Counted from the stretch's first letter, positions 34,247-45,000 are shown. The stretch is 64,000 nt of DNA from G963662605 sp963662605 (GCA_963662605.1 OY759785.1:3286001-3350000), one strand, 5' to 3'. The notes: generated from the letters alone by a model not told the origin. Numbers and translations are program-made.

Positions 34247-34972
34247 CTAAAATGAGAAAAATCCGAGAAAAACACCCGTCGTAATAAACAATCCACCGCC
34301 GTTCAAACTTTCGGGCACATCGTCCAAATTTATATTATTATCAAGTGTCCATTTACTGCCCAACGCGAAGGTGTAACCAACACCGACTCGCAGATCAACT
34401 ATCCTGTATACCGGTATATCTAAATTTATTGTCGGGGCTACTGCAAAATACGAATTTTTTAAAGTTCTCGAGTAATTTGCTGTTGTTTTCTGCGGATCAG
34501 AAATTTCTGCCCATATATAGTTCCAGGGTAATGTCCCTTGATGGCGGGATATAATTATTTCCGTACTCCCTGCTCCAATTATTGCACCTATTGAAATTGC
34601 AAATTTATGAGTATATGGAATAGTATACTCGACGGTCAGTCCGCCAAATCCAGCGGAATACTCTACTTCATTATTAAAGCCGTTAGCCCATATTCCTTCC
34701 TTCGTTGAGCCGCCGATGCCCATACCGCCGATTCTTACATTCGACACACCGGGAATATAGACGAATCCAGCTCCGCCGGATGCAAAAAATCCTTTTTTAG
34801 TAAGTTTTGGGGCGCCAAATCCTACAACATTATCGTTCACCGCACTGACATTAGGCATGATCCATCCCGGTTGATATCCGCCGCCCAATGCAAACGGGGA
34901 ATCAAAAAAAGTTTTTCCTTGCGGGAATAACTCGAATGCCAGAATACAAATAAGCATCAATACTTTTTTCAT
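34247..34972 (-). CDS. Small exported protein, probably outer-membrane beta-barrel
   Basis: ATG at 34972 (MKKVLML) gives 241 residues with a signal peptide ending FPQG. The rest is glycine- and aromatic-rich with alternating strand-like segments (FFASGGAGFVYIPGV, YSAGFGGLTVEYTIPY, LDIPVYRIVDLRVGVGYTF) and ends in Phe (GVFLGFFSF), as outer-membrane barrels do. I do not recognise a family. It lies between rfbB and the KdsC-like gene on the same strand. Confidence 0.65.
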   Translation of the reverse strand: MKKVLMLICILAFELFPQGKTFFDSPFALGGGYQPGWIMPNVSAVNDNVVGFGAPKLTKKGFFASGGAGFVYIPGVSNVRIGGMGIGGSTKEGIWANGFNNEVEYSAGFGGLTVEYTIPYTHKFAISIGAIIGAGSTEIIISRHQGTLPWNYIWAEISDPQKTTANYSRTLKNSYFAVAPTINLDIPVYRIVDLRVGVGYTFALGSKWTLDNNINLDDVPESLNGGGLFITTGVFLGFFSF

Positions 34973-34983
34973 AATCAATCAAC

Positions 34984-35523
34984 TTATAACTTATTGTTTT
35001 GTGTGTATTCAATTTTCTTTTTCTGAGCCTTCATAATCATGTCAACAACCTCACGATATGCACCCTCCCCACCTTTTTTTGAACAGACATAATCTACCAC
35101 TTTCTTCACTTCGTCAATCGCATCAGCAGGCGCAGCGCTGAAACCTGCACGTTTCAGAATTTCAATATCATTAATATCATCTCCGATAAAAGCAATATTT
35201 TGATGGGTATAGTTTTTCTTAGTGCATATGTCATCTAATGCTTCGCATTTATCCCGAATTCCGATGTAAATATGGTCAAATTTCAGTCGTTCTGCACGGG
35301 CGCGACCGATTGGTGAAGTGTCGGAAGTGATCATTCCGGTTTCAATTCCGGATTTCTGAAGTACCACCGACCCCATACCGTCTCTCACAAAATACTTTTT
35401 CATAACCAAGCCATCGGGACTGTAATACATTCCCCCGTCGGTCAGAACACCGTCAACATCGGTAAGAAAAGCCTTAATTTTCACTAATTTTTTCTTTAAA
35501 TCGGCTTTTTTACTGGTCTTCAA
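34984..35523 (-). CDS. kdsC: KdsC-like HAD phosphatase (3-deoxy-D-manno-octulosonate 8-phosphate phosphatase family)
   Basis: The 179-residue C0-type HAD protein has the nucleophile motif FLTDVDGVLTDGGMYY, motif II in GMITSDTS, and motif IV in FIGDDINDIEIL. The length agrees with KdsC, which makes KDO for lipopolysaccharide. A CMP-sugar or sialic-acid-type phosphatase is an alternative in this family. The start is TTG at 35523, with AAAGGA shortly upstream. No kdsA or kdsB is in the window. Confidence 0.88.
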   Translation of the reverse strand: MKTSKKADLKKKLVKIKAFLTDVDGVLTDGGMYYSPDGLVMKKYFVRDGMGSVVLQKSGIETGMITSDTSPIGRARAERLKFDHIYIGIRDKCEALDDICTKKNYTHQNIAFIGDDINDIEILKRAGFSAAPADAIDEVKKVVDYVCSKKGGEGAYREVVDMIMKAQKKKIEYTQNNKL

Positions 35524-36042
35524 TCAAGTTTCCTTTAATAAATTTTGCGCTGAGACTTTTTTCGTAAGTACTTACAAAAATACTGAATTCGCACTTAAAT
35601 AATATGAAATTTTTCATTTTATCGCCAAAGAATGGTCGGGTTAAAAGTTTTTTAGAATACTTGGAAGTGAATTTCTAAAAGATCAATAAAAAACTTGTGA
35701 AAGATACAATGATCGTAACATTATTAGTGAACTCATATCCCCACCCCCTTTTCTCTTAAAAAGAGAAAAGGGGCAAAAAGGCCGCATCTGGATAAATATT
35801 ACGCTCCTGATTGTGATTTCCCCCTTCATCTCTTCCCAAGAGAAGAAAGCTTGTCCCGAGTTCATCGGGAGGCTGAGGTTGATGAGCTCCTTTGTTTTAT
35901 GTGCACGTAATCAAACATTCTGCACAAATTCTTCTGTCATTGTCAAAGACAAAATGCTCTGTCGCGCTAATTTCAATTGAGCCGGGTTAATTATTTTTTT
36001 AACTTGCATGCTGTATTTAATTTTTCTGAATTGAGGAGCGAA
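35524..36042. other. 519-bp divergent gap with several hairpins
   Basis: Between kdsC (minus) and the dCMP deaminase gene (plus), no gene is seen. It has a 13-bp hairpin at 35745-35773 and a smaller one (TCCCGA/TCGGGA) at 35854-35870. A third lies around 35831-35845, so the middle looks like repeat debris. The flanks would carry the divergent promoters. Confidence 0.55.
35745..35773. repeat. 13-bp perfect inverted repeat with 3-nt loop
   Basis: CCCCTTTTCTCTT and AAGAGAAAAGGGG flank AAA. It is far from both adjacent stops and lacks a U-run, so it reads better as a dispersed palindromic repeat than as a terminator. Confidence 0.6.
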
Positions 36043-36531
36043 ATGAGCAATAAAAGGCCCCCATGGGATGAATATTTTCTAAAATTAGCGATGCTGGTAT
36101 CCGAAAGGGCAACTTGTCCACGAATGCATTGCGGGTGTGTACTTGTTCGCGACAAGCAAATACTGTCAACAGGCTATAATGGCAGCATTCCCGGCGATAA
36201 GCACTGCGAGGACGACGGATGTAAAGTTGTTGACGGGCATTGCATCCGGACTATCCATGCGGAGATGAATGCCATATTACAATGCTCATCGCACGGAGTG
36301 AATACAAAAGACGCGACAGCTTATATAACCAACATGCCCTGCACTAATTGTGCAAAGGCGCTTATTGCCGCCGGAATAAAGGAAATCGTGATTTTTTCAG
36401 ATTATCATGATACACATGCCGAAGAATTCTTCGCCATTAGTGAGGTATCAATTAAAAGATTACCGATGCCGACTATGACTATTAGCTATGACATTAAATC
36501 GTTTTCCTCGGCAAAGGAATTTGAAGCGTAA
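36043..36531 (+). CDS. comEB: dCMP deaminase (ComEB-like)
   Basis: ATG at 36043, behind a clear GAGGAG site, gives 162 residues. It is a zinc cytidine deaminase-fold protein with TIHAEMNAI (His-Ala-Glu) and MPCTNCAKAL (PCxxC), plus an extra zinc-type segment CEDDGCKVVDGHC typical of dCMP deaminases. It makes dUMP for thymidylate synthesis. The mnmA gene follows 10 bp downstream, so they probably form an operon. Confidence 0.93.
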   Translation: MSNKRPPWDEYFLKLAMLVSERATCPRMHCGCVLVRDKQILSTGYNGSIPGDKHCEDDGCKVVDGHCIRTIHAEMNAILQCSSHGVNTKDATAYITNMPCTNCAKALIAAGIKEIVIFSDYHDTHAEEFFAISEVSIKRLPMPTMTISYDIKSFSSAKEFEA

Positions 36532-36541
36532 ATTATAAACT

Positions 36542-37615
36542 ATGAAAGTAGCAGTTTTATTATCCGGTGGAGTTGATAGTTCGGTTGCCTTACGATTGTT
36601 GAAGGAACAGGGACATGACATCACCGCTTTTTATCTGAAAATCTGGCTTCAGGAAGAGTATTCTTTTCTCGGCGATTGTCCCTGGGAAGAAGACCTTGAA
36701 TATGCCCGTGCCGTTTGTGAGCAAGCGAATGTTCCATTGCGGGTAATCCCCTTGCAGGATGAATATTGGGATAGAGTCGTCAGTTATACTATTAAAGAAA
36801 TCAAAGACGGGCGCACTCCGAATCCCGACATGTTTTGCAACAGCCTCGTTAAGTTCGGAGCCTTTTTAGATAAGATTGACCCCTCGTTTGAGAAGGTCGC
36901 GTCCGGTCATTATGCGACGCTTGAAGAAAGAGGTAGTCGCTTCTATTTAAAGCGCTCCCCTGATGCTATCAAGGATCAAACGTACTTCCTCGCGTATCTA
37001 AAACAGCAGCAGCTTGCCCGGGCCGTATTTCCCATTGGGATATATGAAAAGAAACAGGTTCGGCAGCTCGCAAAAGATTATGCTCTTCCGAACCAAACAC
37101 GAAAAGACAGTCAGGGAATCTGCTTTCTCGGCAAAATTAAATTTAAAGATTTCGTTAAGGAACATCTGGGTGAATTACCGGGTGACATCGTCAATTTTGA
37201 GACCATGAAAAAGGTCGGAACTCATCCCGGCTATTACTATTACACTATCGGACAGCGGGAAGGTATCGGTCTCAACGCGGGGCCATGGTATGTTGTACGC
37301 AAAGACATCGTAAATAACATCATTTATATATCGCAGCAAAAAGATGTTATTGCATCACACCGTGATTCGTTTAACGTCACTAAGATTAATTGGCTGAATG
37401 ATATCCCCGCATCAGGTACTGCATTGCACGTAAAAATACGCCACGGGGCACATCGTTTTCCATGTGTAATTGAGTATCAGGATCCGGACTTGTTATCTGT
37501 AAAATTGAAAGGCTCCGACAAAGGTATCGCTGCCGGTCAGTTTGCTGTTTTCTACAATGGGGACTATTGTCTTGGCGGTGGGATTATTACCGATTCAATA
37601 ACAGGGAATCCATAG
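36542..37615 (+). CDS. mnmA: tRNA-specific 2-thiouridylase MnmA
   Basis: The 357-residue protein has the PP-loop LLSGGVDSSVAL, the first catalytic Cys in NPDMFCNSLVKFG and the second in DSQGICFLG. A C-terminal beta-barrel and the HPGYYYYTIGQREGIGL segment complete it. It adds sulphur to U34 of Lys/Glu/Gln tRNAs. Length and motif order are normal. Confidence 0.95.
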   Translation: MKVAVLLSGGVDSSVALRLLKEQGHDITAFYLKIWLQEEYSFLGDCPWEEDLEYARAVCEQANVPLRVIPLQDEYWDRVVSYTIKEIKDGRTPNPDMFCNSLVKFGAFLDKIDPSFEKVASGHYATLEERGSRFYLKRSPDAIKDQTYFLAYLKQQQLARAVFPIGIYEKKQVRQLAKDYALPNQTRKDSQGICFLGKIKFKDFVKEHLGELPGDIVNFETMKKVGTHPGYYYYTIGQREGIGLNAGPWYVVRKDIVNNIIYISQQKDVIASHRDSFNVTKINWLNDIPASGTALHVKIRHGAHRFPCVIEYQDPDLLSVKLKGSDKGIAAGQFAVFYNGDYCLGGGIITDSITGNP

Positions 37616-37672
37616 CACGTTTATCCTCTGTTCTTTACCGCCCATCCTTATGCCTCAAAATATTTGATAATT

Positions 37673-37701
37673 TTGATTAAATTTCATTTCGTTATTACTA
37701 T
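37673..37701 (+). promoter_or_regulatory. Putative promoter of hslVU
   Basis: TTGATT (37673-37678) and TACTAT (37696-37701) are spaced by 17 bp, 27 bp before the HslV ATG at 37729. The GGAG ribosome site (37717-37720) lies 8 bp before that ATG. Confidence 0.45.
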
Positions 37702-37728
37702 ACAATTTTAACTATTGGAGATATATGT

Positions 37729-38277
37729 ATGCCTGATGTTATTAAGGCAACAACCATTATAGGCGTTATTAAAGATAATATGGCCGCTATCGGAGGCGAC
37801 GGACAGGTCACCTTAGGAAATACCGTGATGAAGCATAACGCCATGAAAATAAGAAAACTTTCTCAGGGCAAAGTTCTTTGTGGATTCGCGGGTGCGTCTG
37901 CCGATGCGTTTACCCTTATGGAAAGATTTGAAGATAAGCTTGAACAGTTCCGGGGAAATGTTTCGAGAGCGGCAGTTGAACTCGCTAAGGAATGGCGGAC
38001 TGATAAGTATTTGCGAAAACTCGAAGCTATGCTCGCGGTGGTTTCCGCTGATGCTGCGCTTGTTATTTCCGGTAACGGCGATGTTATTGAGCCTGATGAC
38101 AAAATCGTAGCAATCGGTTCCGGCGGCATGTACGCCCTGGCCGCGGCTAAAATGTTAGTAAAGCATTCCAAACTCGACGCAAAATCCATTGTCGTTGAAT
38201 CATTAAAAACAGCATCGGAAATTTGCATTTTCACGAACGATAAAATTGTCGTTGAGACAATCGAAACAAAAAAATAG
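37729..38277 (+). CDS. hslV: HslV, peptidase subunit of the HslUV (ClpQY) protease
   Basis: The 182-residue protein is a proteasome-beta-like threonine peptidase. The mature N-terminus would be Thr8 after a seven-residue propeptide (MPDVIKA), followed by the conserved TIIGV and MAAIGGDGQVTLGNTVMK. The family GSGGMYALAAA segment is near the end. It forms the proteolytic core with HslU, encoded 15 bp downstream. Confidence 0.97.
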   Translation: MPDVIKATTIIGVIKDNMAAIGGDGQVTLGNTVMKHNAMKIRKLSQGKVLCGFAGASADAFTLMERFEDKLEQFRGNVSRAAVELAKEWRTDKYLRKLEAMLAVVSADAALVISGNGDVIEPDDKIVAIGSGGMYALAAAKMLVKHSKLDAKSIVVESLKTASEICIFTNDKIVVETIETKK

Positions 38278-38292
38278 GATATAGATATTACG

Positions 38293-39663
38293 ATGAAAAA
38301 TTCGGAAAAAGAATTAACCCCGATTCAGATTGTTGAAGAATTAGACAAATATATTATTGGTCAGAATGAAGCTAAACGTGCAGTTGCTATTGCATTACGA
38401 AACAGATGGCGCAGGCAGCAGGTACAGGGTGATCTGCAAAACGAAATTATGCCCAACAACATTATTCTTATCGGACCGACGGGAGTCGGGAAAACAGAAA
38501 TTGCCAGAAGGCTTGCCAAACTTTCCAATGCTCCGTTTGTCAAAGTGGAAGCCTCGAAATTTACTGAAGTAGGTTATGTAGGCAGAGACGTTGAAGCGAT
38601 TGTTCGCGATTTAACTGAGAGTGCAGTCAATATGGTGAAATCCGAAAAAGCAGCTCAGGTAAAAGCGAAAGCCGAGAATCTGGCAAACGAACGAATTTTG
38701 GATATTATGATTCCACCTGTCCGCAAGCCGGTACATACCGCTGAAAACGGTGAACAGGAGGAAGATGAAGCATTGCAGAATCAGAAAACTCGTGACTGGA
38801 TGCGTGAAAAACTGAAAAACGGCGACCTTGATGACAAAATGATAGAGTTTGATGTTATGCAGCCTGCTATCGGGATGCAGGTCATGGGGCCTTTCGGCGC
38901 AGATGACCTCGGCATTAACCTTCAGGAAATCATGGAAAACATGGTGCCGAAAAAACAGAAGAAAAGAAAAACAAAAATCTCCGAAGCCCGCGAAGTTATG
39001 GTGCAGGAAGAAGCTGCCAAACTTATTGATATGGACGCGGTGCAAAAAGAAGCCATTCAACGTGTTGAAAATTCGGGTATTGTTTTTATTGATGAGATTG
39101 ATAAAATTGCCGGCAGCAGCAAAGGCTCAAACGGACCCGACGTTTCCCGTGAGGGCGTTCAGCGCGACTTGCTTCCGATTGTTGAAGGTTCAACAGTAAA
39201 CACAAAATACGGGACAGTGAACACCGACCATATTCTGTTTATTGCTTCCGGTGCGTTTCATGTATCGAAGCCATCCGACCTGATACCGGAACTTCAGGGA
39301 CGCTTCCCTATCCGTGTTGAGTTAAAGAGTTTGACCGAGTCCGATTTTGTTAAAATTCTAACGATACCCCAAAATGCGCTTTTAAAACAGTATGCCGCAT
39401 TACTACAAACGGAAGGTGTGAATATTGAATTTAAAAAGGATTCAATTTCTGCTATTGCACGGATTGCATTTGAAGTGAACGAGCAAGTTGAAAATATCGG
39501 CGCACGAAGATTGCATACTATCCTAACTACGTTGCTTGATGATATTCTCTTTGACGTACCGGATAAAATGCCGGAAAAGAAAATCTCAATCACCGCAGCC
39601 AAGGTAAACGATAAGCTTAACGCAATCGTTAAAAACCGGGATTTGAGTAAGTATATTTTATAA
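38293..39663 (+). CDS. hslU: HslU, ATPase subunit of the HslUV protease
   Basis: The 456-residue AAA+ unfoldase begins LTPIQIVEELDKYIIGQNEAK and has Walker A GPTGVGKTE, an intermediate domain (about 110-240), Walker B IVFIDEIDKI and GVQRDLLPIVEG. The C-terminus DLSKYIL inserts into HslV. It unfolds substrates for HslV and is transcribed with it. A short palindromic repeat follows the stop. Confidence 0.97.
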   Translation: MKNSEKELTPIQIVEELDKYIIGQNEAKRAVAIALRNRWRRQQVQGDLQNEIMPNNIILIGPTGVGKTEIARRLAKLSNAPFVKVEASKFTEVGYVGRDVEAIVRDLTESAVNMVKSEKAAQVKAKAENLANERILDIMIPPVRKPVHTAENGEQEEDEALQNQKTRDWMREKLKNGDLDDKMIEFDVMQPAIGMQVMGPFGADDLGINLQEIMENMVPKKQKKRKTKISEAREVMVQEEAAKLIDMDAVQKEAIQRVENSGIVFIDEIDKIAGSSKGSNGPDVSREGVQRDLLPIVEGSTVNTKYGTVNTDHILFIASGAFHVSKPSDLIPELQGRFPIRVELKSLTESDFVKILTIPQNALLKQYAALLQTEGVNIEFKKDSISAIARIAFEVNEQVENIGARRLHTILTTLLDDILFDVPDKMPEKKISITAAKVNDKLNAIVKNRDLSKYIL

Positions 39664-39682
39664 AACACACCCCGATTTTGTC

Positions 39683-39716
39683 ATTCCGGAATCCCGCGCC
39701 GCGGGATATCCGGAAT
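39683..39716. repeat. REP-like imperfect palindrome after hslU
   Basis: ATTCCGGAATCCCGCG and its near complement (one-base indel) face each other across a short loop. No U-run follows on the plus strand, so it resembles an intergenic palindromic repeat more than a terminator. Confidence 0.55.
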
Positions 39717-39775
39717 CCATTCTATGAATCTTGTTAACACGGATTGCATCTAATCTCGAAAAACGAGAAAATTTC

Positions 39776-40378
39776 ATGTCACAACAATTATTAGATCAAA
39801 TACGTACCAAAGGGCTATCGTATACAGCCTATAAAGAAAAGGTCGCCTCTGTCATCGCTCAAGGTGAAAACGATGCAATGACCACCGAAGAACGTGATAA
39901 GTACAACTTCACCAAGTTAAACCAGACACGTATTAACCGGATAGATAAAACTTATATCCCCTCTGCCGAAATAAAGGATGCCATGAGCAAAATAACAACT
40001 CCGCAGACATGGCTAATATTAACGGCAATCTGGTGCGGCGATTCGGCTCAGAATGTTCCTCAGCTTGTTAAGATGGCTGAAACGAATCCGTTAATAGAAA
40101 TCAAGCTCATTGAGCGTGATGAAAATCTTGATATTATGGATGAATTCCTTACCGATGGCAAACGCAGCATTCCCAAACTAATAGCGCTTGATAGCGATGG
40201 AAATATTGTGTTCACTTGGGGCAGCCGTCCCAAAGCCGCTCAGGCACTCGTAAGAAATGCTATTGATTCCGGCATCGAGAAGAAAGTCTGGGAAGAGCAT
40301 CTGCACTTGTGGTATGCGAGGAATAAAGGGAAAGATTTAGAGAATGAGCTAATCAATGTATTGGATGCATTAGAATAG
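39776..40378 (+). CDS. Thioredoxin-like protein
   Basis: The start at ATG 39776 (MSQQLLDQIR) gives 200 residues. The earlier start in the frame would include a repeat-derived sequence. The protein has a thioredoxin-fold core with LTAIWCGDSAQNVPQL in place of a CxxC motif, so only one active-site Cys is present. IPKLIALDSDGNIVFTWGSRP follows, as in the Thioredoxin_9 family. There is no signal peptide, so it is cytoplasmic. The role is unknown. Confidence 0.85.
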   Translation: MSQQLLDQIRTKGLSYTAYKEKVASVIAQGENDAMTTEERDKYNFTKLNQTRINRIDKTYIPSAEIKDAMSKITTPQTWLILTAIWCGDSAQNVPQLVKMAETNPLIEIKLIERDENLDIMDEFLTDGKRSIPKLIALDSDGNIVFTWGSRPKAAQALVRNAIDSGIEKKVWEEHLHLWYARNKGKDLENELINVLDALE

Positions 40379-40438
40379 TTTTGCGTTTGAACTTTCTCAT
40401 TCTTACCACAGGTGTTAGGAGTCTGTTGCGCAACTCAT

Positions 40439-40510
40439 GAGCGCCGGAGGCGCGGCAGCCAAATAGAAAATGACGAAAAAACTATGTGAGAGTGCTGAAG
40501 GCACGGCTCA
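40439..40510 (+). repeat. Two degenerate copies of a 22-bp intergenic repeat
   Basis: The motif GCGCCGGAGGCGCGGC (copy at 40441) recurs as GTGCTGAAGGCACGGC at 40492, with changes that are all transitions. Each copy can form a small hairpin (GCGCC/GGCGC and GTGC/GCAC). Further related hairpins lie at 40541-40554. The 285-bp gap holds no gene. Confidence 0.5.
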
Positions 40511-40628
40511 ATCATCCAATAAATCTCAGTAAAATGAGTCGCTCCGTCCGGAGCTCCCTGATATGACACTACAATTTTACTATTTAGCTGACACGGCTCT
40601 GCCGTTCCTGAAAATATCTGTGTTGTGC

Positions 40629-40652
40629 AAAAAACTCTTAACCCCTGGGTTA
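40629..40652 (-). terminator. Terminator of the kelch-protein gene
   Basis: TAACCC/GGGTTA (40639-40644 with 40647-40652) lies 12 bp past the stop and is followed on the minus strand by six U. The stem is short. Its sequence overlaps the family-A palindrome motif (TAACCC...GGGTTA). Confidence 0.5.
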
Positions 40653-40663
40653 TGAATTAAAAC

Positions 40664-42010
40664 CTATTTCAGAACCACCATCTTCTTTGCAGCGCTAAAT
40701 CCTTCTCCACCAAATTTATAAATATAAATCCCGCTTGGCAGACTACATGCATTAAACTCAACGGTATAATTTCCCTTTTGTTTTACTTCGTCAACCAGCA
40801 TGCGGACTTCCTGCCCAAGAAGATTAAATACACGCAACGCTACTTTACTCTCTTTAGGAACAGAATAACTGATTATTGTACTCGGGTTAAAAGGATTTGG
40901 ATAGTTCTGTGACAACCTATACAACCTATAGTCATCAACATTATCATTTTCAACTCCCACTGCCTGAGGAATATATTGGTAACATTCGCGAAGTCCCGTT
41001 ATAGTCATGCCGATCATCTTCACTCCTCCAATCGCGAGTATCCCGTCGTTTTGTAACCGTGCAAAACTTTTTCCTTGATAGTAACTTAATGTTCCATTAC
41101 CAAGTGATTCAAAAGTATTTGGATTATATAGTTCCCATCCGTCTGCTCCAGCAAAAACAATTAATCCGGTTGAAAGCACTATTGCATTTGACGAGGAAAT
41201 GGCTCTCTGAAGCGAGTCTACGTGGCTCCAGGTCTCCGCCGAAGGGTCAAATACTTCACATGTCCTGCCGGTTGTAACAAGAACCTGTCCGTTGGGAAGA
41301 AGTGTTCCAGTCAAGTTATTATGAGCAACGTTCATCCTTGCCGTCGCTTTCCACTTCCCGATTGACGGATCGTAAAGAAGGCTGGTTTGCGAGATTGAAT
41401 CGGGTTTACCTCCGGCGACAAGAACTCTGCCGTCATTTAATAAAACCGCAGTGTGCTGGGTTCTGCCTGCCGGCAAAGAATCGGTTGGCAACCAAACATT
41501 AGTTACCGGATCAAATACTTCACACCGATTAATATAATTGACACCTGTCTCTGCAGAATAATCTATTCCTCCGACAACCAGAACCCTGCCGTCTTTTAGT
41601 ATAGTGACAGTATGCTTGCCATCCTCTCGAACTGCATTTGTATTCCCGGTTAATGACCAAGTTTCAGATGCCGGATCAAATATCAGCGCTTCCCTTTTTT
41701 CATATCCTCCGGTAACCAGCACTTTACCATTTTGTAAAACTGCAGCTTTCAATCCGGAAAGTGCTTCCGGCAATGCAGTAGTAGCTCGCCATTTTTGAGT
41801 GGTAATATCGAAAATCTCGCATGTCGCTATTTCCTTACCATCCTCGCCTCCAGCTACCAACACATTCCCATTATTTAAGACAGCAGTGGCATTGTTATAT
41901 CTGCCTTCAATTAAAGAATCGGCTCCTGCCCAATAACCGATGTCTTGTCCGTAACTTTGTGTCACGACCAAATAAAGGAACATTAAAAAAAAGCAAAACG
42001 TTGTTTTCAT
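40664..42010 (-). CDS. Secreted kelch-repeat protein with T9SS sorting domain
   Basis: The 448-residue protein has a signal peptide ending QSYG and about six kelch-type blades of 45-55 residues (each with a motif such as NGNVLVAGGEDG, DGRVLVVGG or NGQVLVTTG), forming a beta-propeller. The C-terminal 85 residues are a canonical T9SS type A domain: NYPNPFNPSTIISYSVP, VALRVFNLLGQEV and SGIYIYKF. It should be exported by T9SS and attached to or released from the surface. No galactose-oxidase catalytic domain is seen. Confidence 0.9.
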   Translation of the reverse strand: MKTTFCFFLMFLYLVVTQSYGQDIGYWAGADSLIEGRYNNATAVLNNGNVLVAGGEDGKEIATCEIFDITTQKWRATTALPEALSGLKAAVLQNGKVLVTGGYEKREALIFDPASETWSLTGNTNAVREDGKHTVTILKDGRVLVVGGIDYSAETGVNYINRCEVFDPVTNVWLPTDSLPAGRTQHTAVLLNDGRVLVAGGKPDSISQTSLLYDPSIGKWKATARMNVAHNNLTGTLLPNGQVLVTTGRTCEVFDPSAETWSHVDSLQRAISSSNAIVLSTGLIVFAGADGWELYNPNTFESLGNGTLSYYQGKSFARLQNDGILAIGGVKMIGMTITGLRECYQYIPQAVGVENDNVDDYRLYRLSQNYPNPFNPSTIISYSVPKESKVALRVFNLLGQEVRMLVDEVKQKGNYTVEFNACSLPSGIYIYKFGGEGFSAAKKMVVLK

Positions 42011-42048
42011 ATGTCACCTAAATAAATTCATCAAACAGAACAATAAGA

Positions 42049-45000
42049 TTATTTAACAAGCAACATTTTTTTTGTTAAATAGAAACCTTCAGCTTGTAAA
42101 GCATAAAAATACACTCCGCTTGGTAAGTTTGCTCCGTCAAATTTCACCGTGTAAATTCCCTTTCTCTTCTTTTCGTTAATAAGGGTTTTAACCTCCCGAC
42201 CTAGTGCATCGAAAATCATTAACTTAACATACACATCTTGCGGCAATTGAAAAGAAATTGTTGTATTTGGATTAAAAGGATTAGGATAATTGTTACTCAA
42301 AGCATATTCCGTAATGACATTTCCCGCATTTGTAGCGTGTAATGCTTTTTTATTTGCTGAGTACTCATCCGAACTTGGTTTCAATATAAATTCACGAGCT
42401 ATTTGCATGCGTTGGTTTAACCCAACATCGGTAATGCTTATTTGTTCTAATTCAGAAAGTATTTGTGCCGCCTTTTTTACATTCTTTTCAACATGCAAAG
42501 CAGCAAACACTTTATTAAGTCTTGCATTTAAAGCCAAATAGCTATCTGGAAATCTCGAAATAATATCATTATAAAGATTCATTGCTTCGTCATAGTTACC
42601 ATTATCCAGTGCTATATTCGCCAAAAGGCCAATAATATCACTTTCGTTTTCATTCTTGCGTTCTAAGAGTTCTATCAGAAATGGTTTGATGTCGCCCTTA
42701 TTGAATTTTTTACTCAAAAGCGCTATTTGCGTTAATGCAGCATTCGCCGCAATGTTCTCTCCAGCCATATCTTTATAATGCATAATTGCTTCATCTATTT
42801 TCCCAGATTTTTCAAGGGCGAAGCCCTTTGCCAGTTTAGCATATACATCTGTATTCTTCGATTTTTTTAACAATTCGGGGACTGAATGTGTGCTTTCTTG
42901 AGGCTTTTGATAATTATTCAGATTCCAAGGATCCGTACTTAACGTTGAGGTAAAATATATATGAGAGGTATTGTCACAATATGGGCTTGTGGGATTTCCA
43001 CCACCCCAGTAATTTCCATCTACCCAGATATTGCTATTTAAATAACAATATAAATCCCTTGTATTTGAGTGAATACTATTGAACCCATAGTCATACTGCC
43101 CACCGGCGCAACAAATAGCACCCCAGCCCACCATGAGCCCCGTGTTATTATTTATAATCTGGTTATTGGGATATGGATAATAACCTTGATCATCTAAGAA
43201 CCATGCAGCAACAGAAGTACCGCCATAATACATTCCGATATCAAATCCACTTATAGTGTTCTGGGAGGCAGTCGGCAGCATATATTCCGTTAAATAGATA
43301 CCTAAACATGTATGATATCCGGGATATTCACTTTCTTTATGTAGCACATTGTTGTTAATATATGGGCTCGCCAATCCACTTCCATATATAGCGTTGTTGT
43401 TAGGTCTGATATCTGATCCGACAATCCACGGAGATGAGTTTTCTATATAAATACCTTGAACGCAACTATCAATAACACTATTAACTATCTGAACACAATC
43501 ACTACGCAATATTTTAATTCCCGCACTATGCTTAACTATAACATTATTAAGACAATTAATATTTCCTCCTTGTGCTACATAGCTACTGTCAAACTGAAGA
43601 TATCCCCAATAACCCGCAGAGCCTATTCTGTCAAAAGTAATTTTATTAGAAGCAGTTCCCTGTGCATGGAGAACCCCATAAACTATAAGCGAACAATTAT
43701 CAGCAAACTTTAATGTCACACCAGGTTGTAAATTCCATGTATCTCCTTTTGGAATAATAACGTTCTGTGTAAAAGTACCACCATAGTTTTCGATAGTGTA
43801 TTTTAGGGCTTTATAAGCATTAATCCTACCATAGCCGAGATATTTATTCCATGTTTTACCAGTACTCCCAACGGGGAGATAAGAATACTGACCAACTTTG
43901 TCTGTTGTGTTCGTTATTATTGTATAAATCTGGCTTGGTGTTAGAGCGTCGTTGATTGATAGAATTAGTCCGGCTAATGCAGAGACGAATGGGGCGGCAT
44001 CTGATGTACCAGCACCTTGCGAGCTATATGTATTGTGCCCAGTAATTATATTGATCGACATACCTGGCGCTGCACAATCAATAAATGATTGCGTAGGACC
44101 CACAAAATAATCGGTTCCGGGACAGTAGTTCCAACCATCAACAAAGGTTTCATTTTGCCCATCCCATCTTGTCGCGCTTACAGCGATAACTTGCTTTGTC
44201 GAAGAAAAATAATATCCGGCCGGTTCAGCTATGAATGGTATAATTAGGTCATTTATGCTTTCATCACCAGCTCCGCCGACGCAAACAACACCCTGACTTA
44301 GAGCATAATCAATGGCCGTCCTTGTTGCCGAATTGCCTGGAATCCAGCTAAAGTTAATCACATCTGCTCCATTACTCACGGCTTCATAGACTCCCTCATG
44401 CCCCCATGTATTTAACATGAGATTTAAATTCCAACCTAAAGATGCAATTCCAGTGTCATTATTAGTAGTAGCACCAGCAATACCAGCTACTGAAGTACCA
44501 TGCCCCCCATAGTACGGTAACGTAGCATTAACAACTTTTGAAATTAGATCTTCGTGTATTTGAGTACTGCTGGTATCGTCAAAGCTATCATTAATAGAAA
44601 TAACTATATCGTGTGAACCTCTTGTAATATCCCAAGCTCGTTCGGCAAAAATTCTATCAAACGCCCACTTCCCATTTCCTGTATATAATGGATCACTGGG
44701 AGCAGAAACAAAATGGCATTCGCTTGGGGGTTCGGCAAAACTGATAAAGGGTAACTTTTTCAGTTCCACAATGATTGAATCGATGGGAACTAACTGAGAA
44801 AAATTTATTCTGTAGATTTGTGAAAGATCCGGAACTTTAACTGGTTGATGTGTTCTTCTATGGGTTCGCACTGTATCTCCCCAGTATGTTTTCGGAAAAA
44901 CCTTTTCGAGGTTAACGCACCCATATCTTTGAATTATTGTTGAAAAATATTTTCTTAATACCTCCGATTTTATATCTGAAATACTAGCCGTTTTTATACC

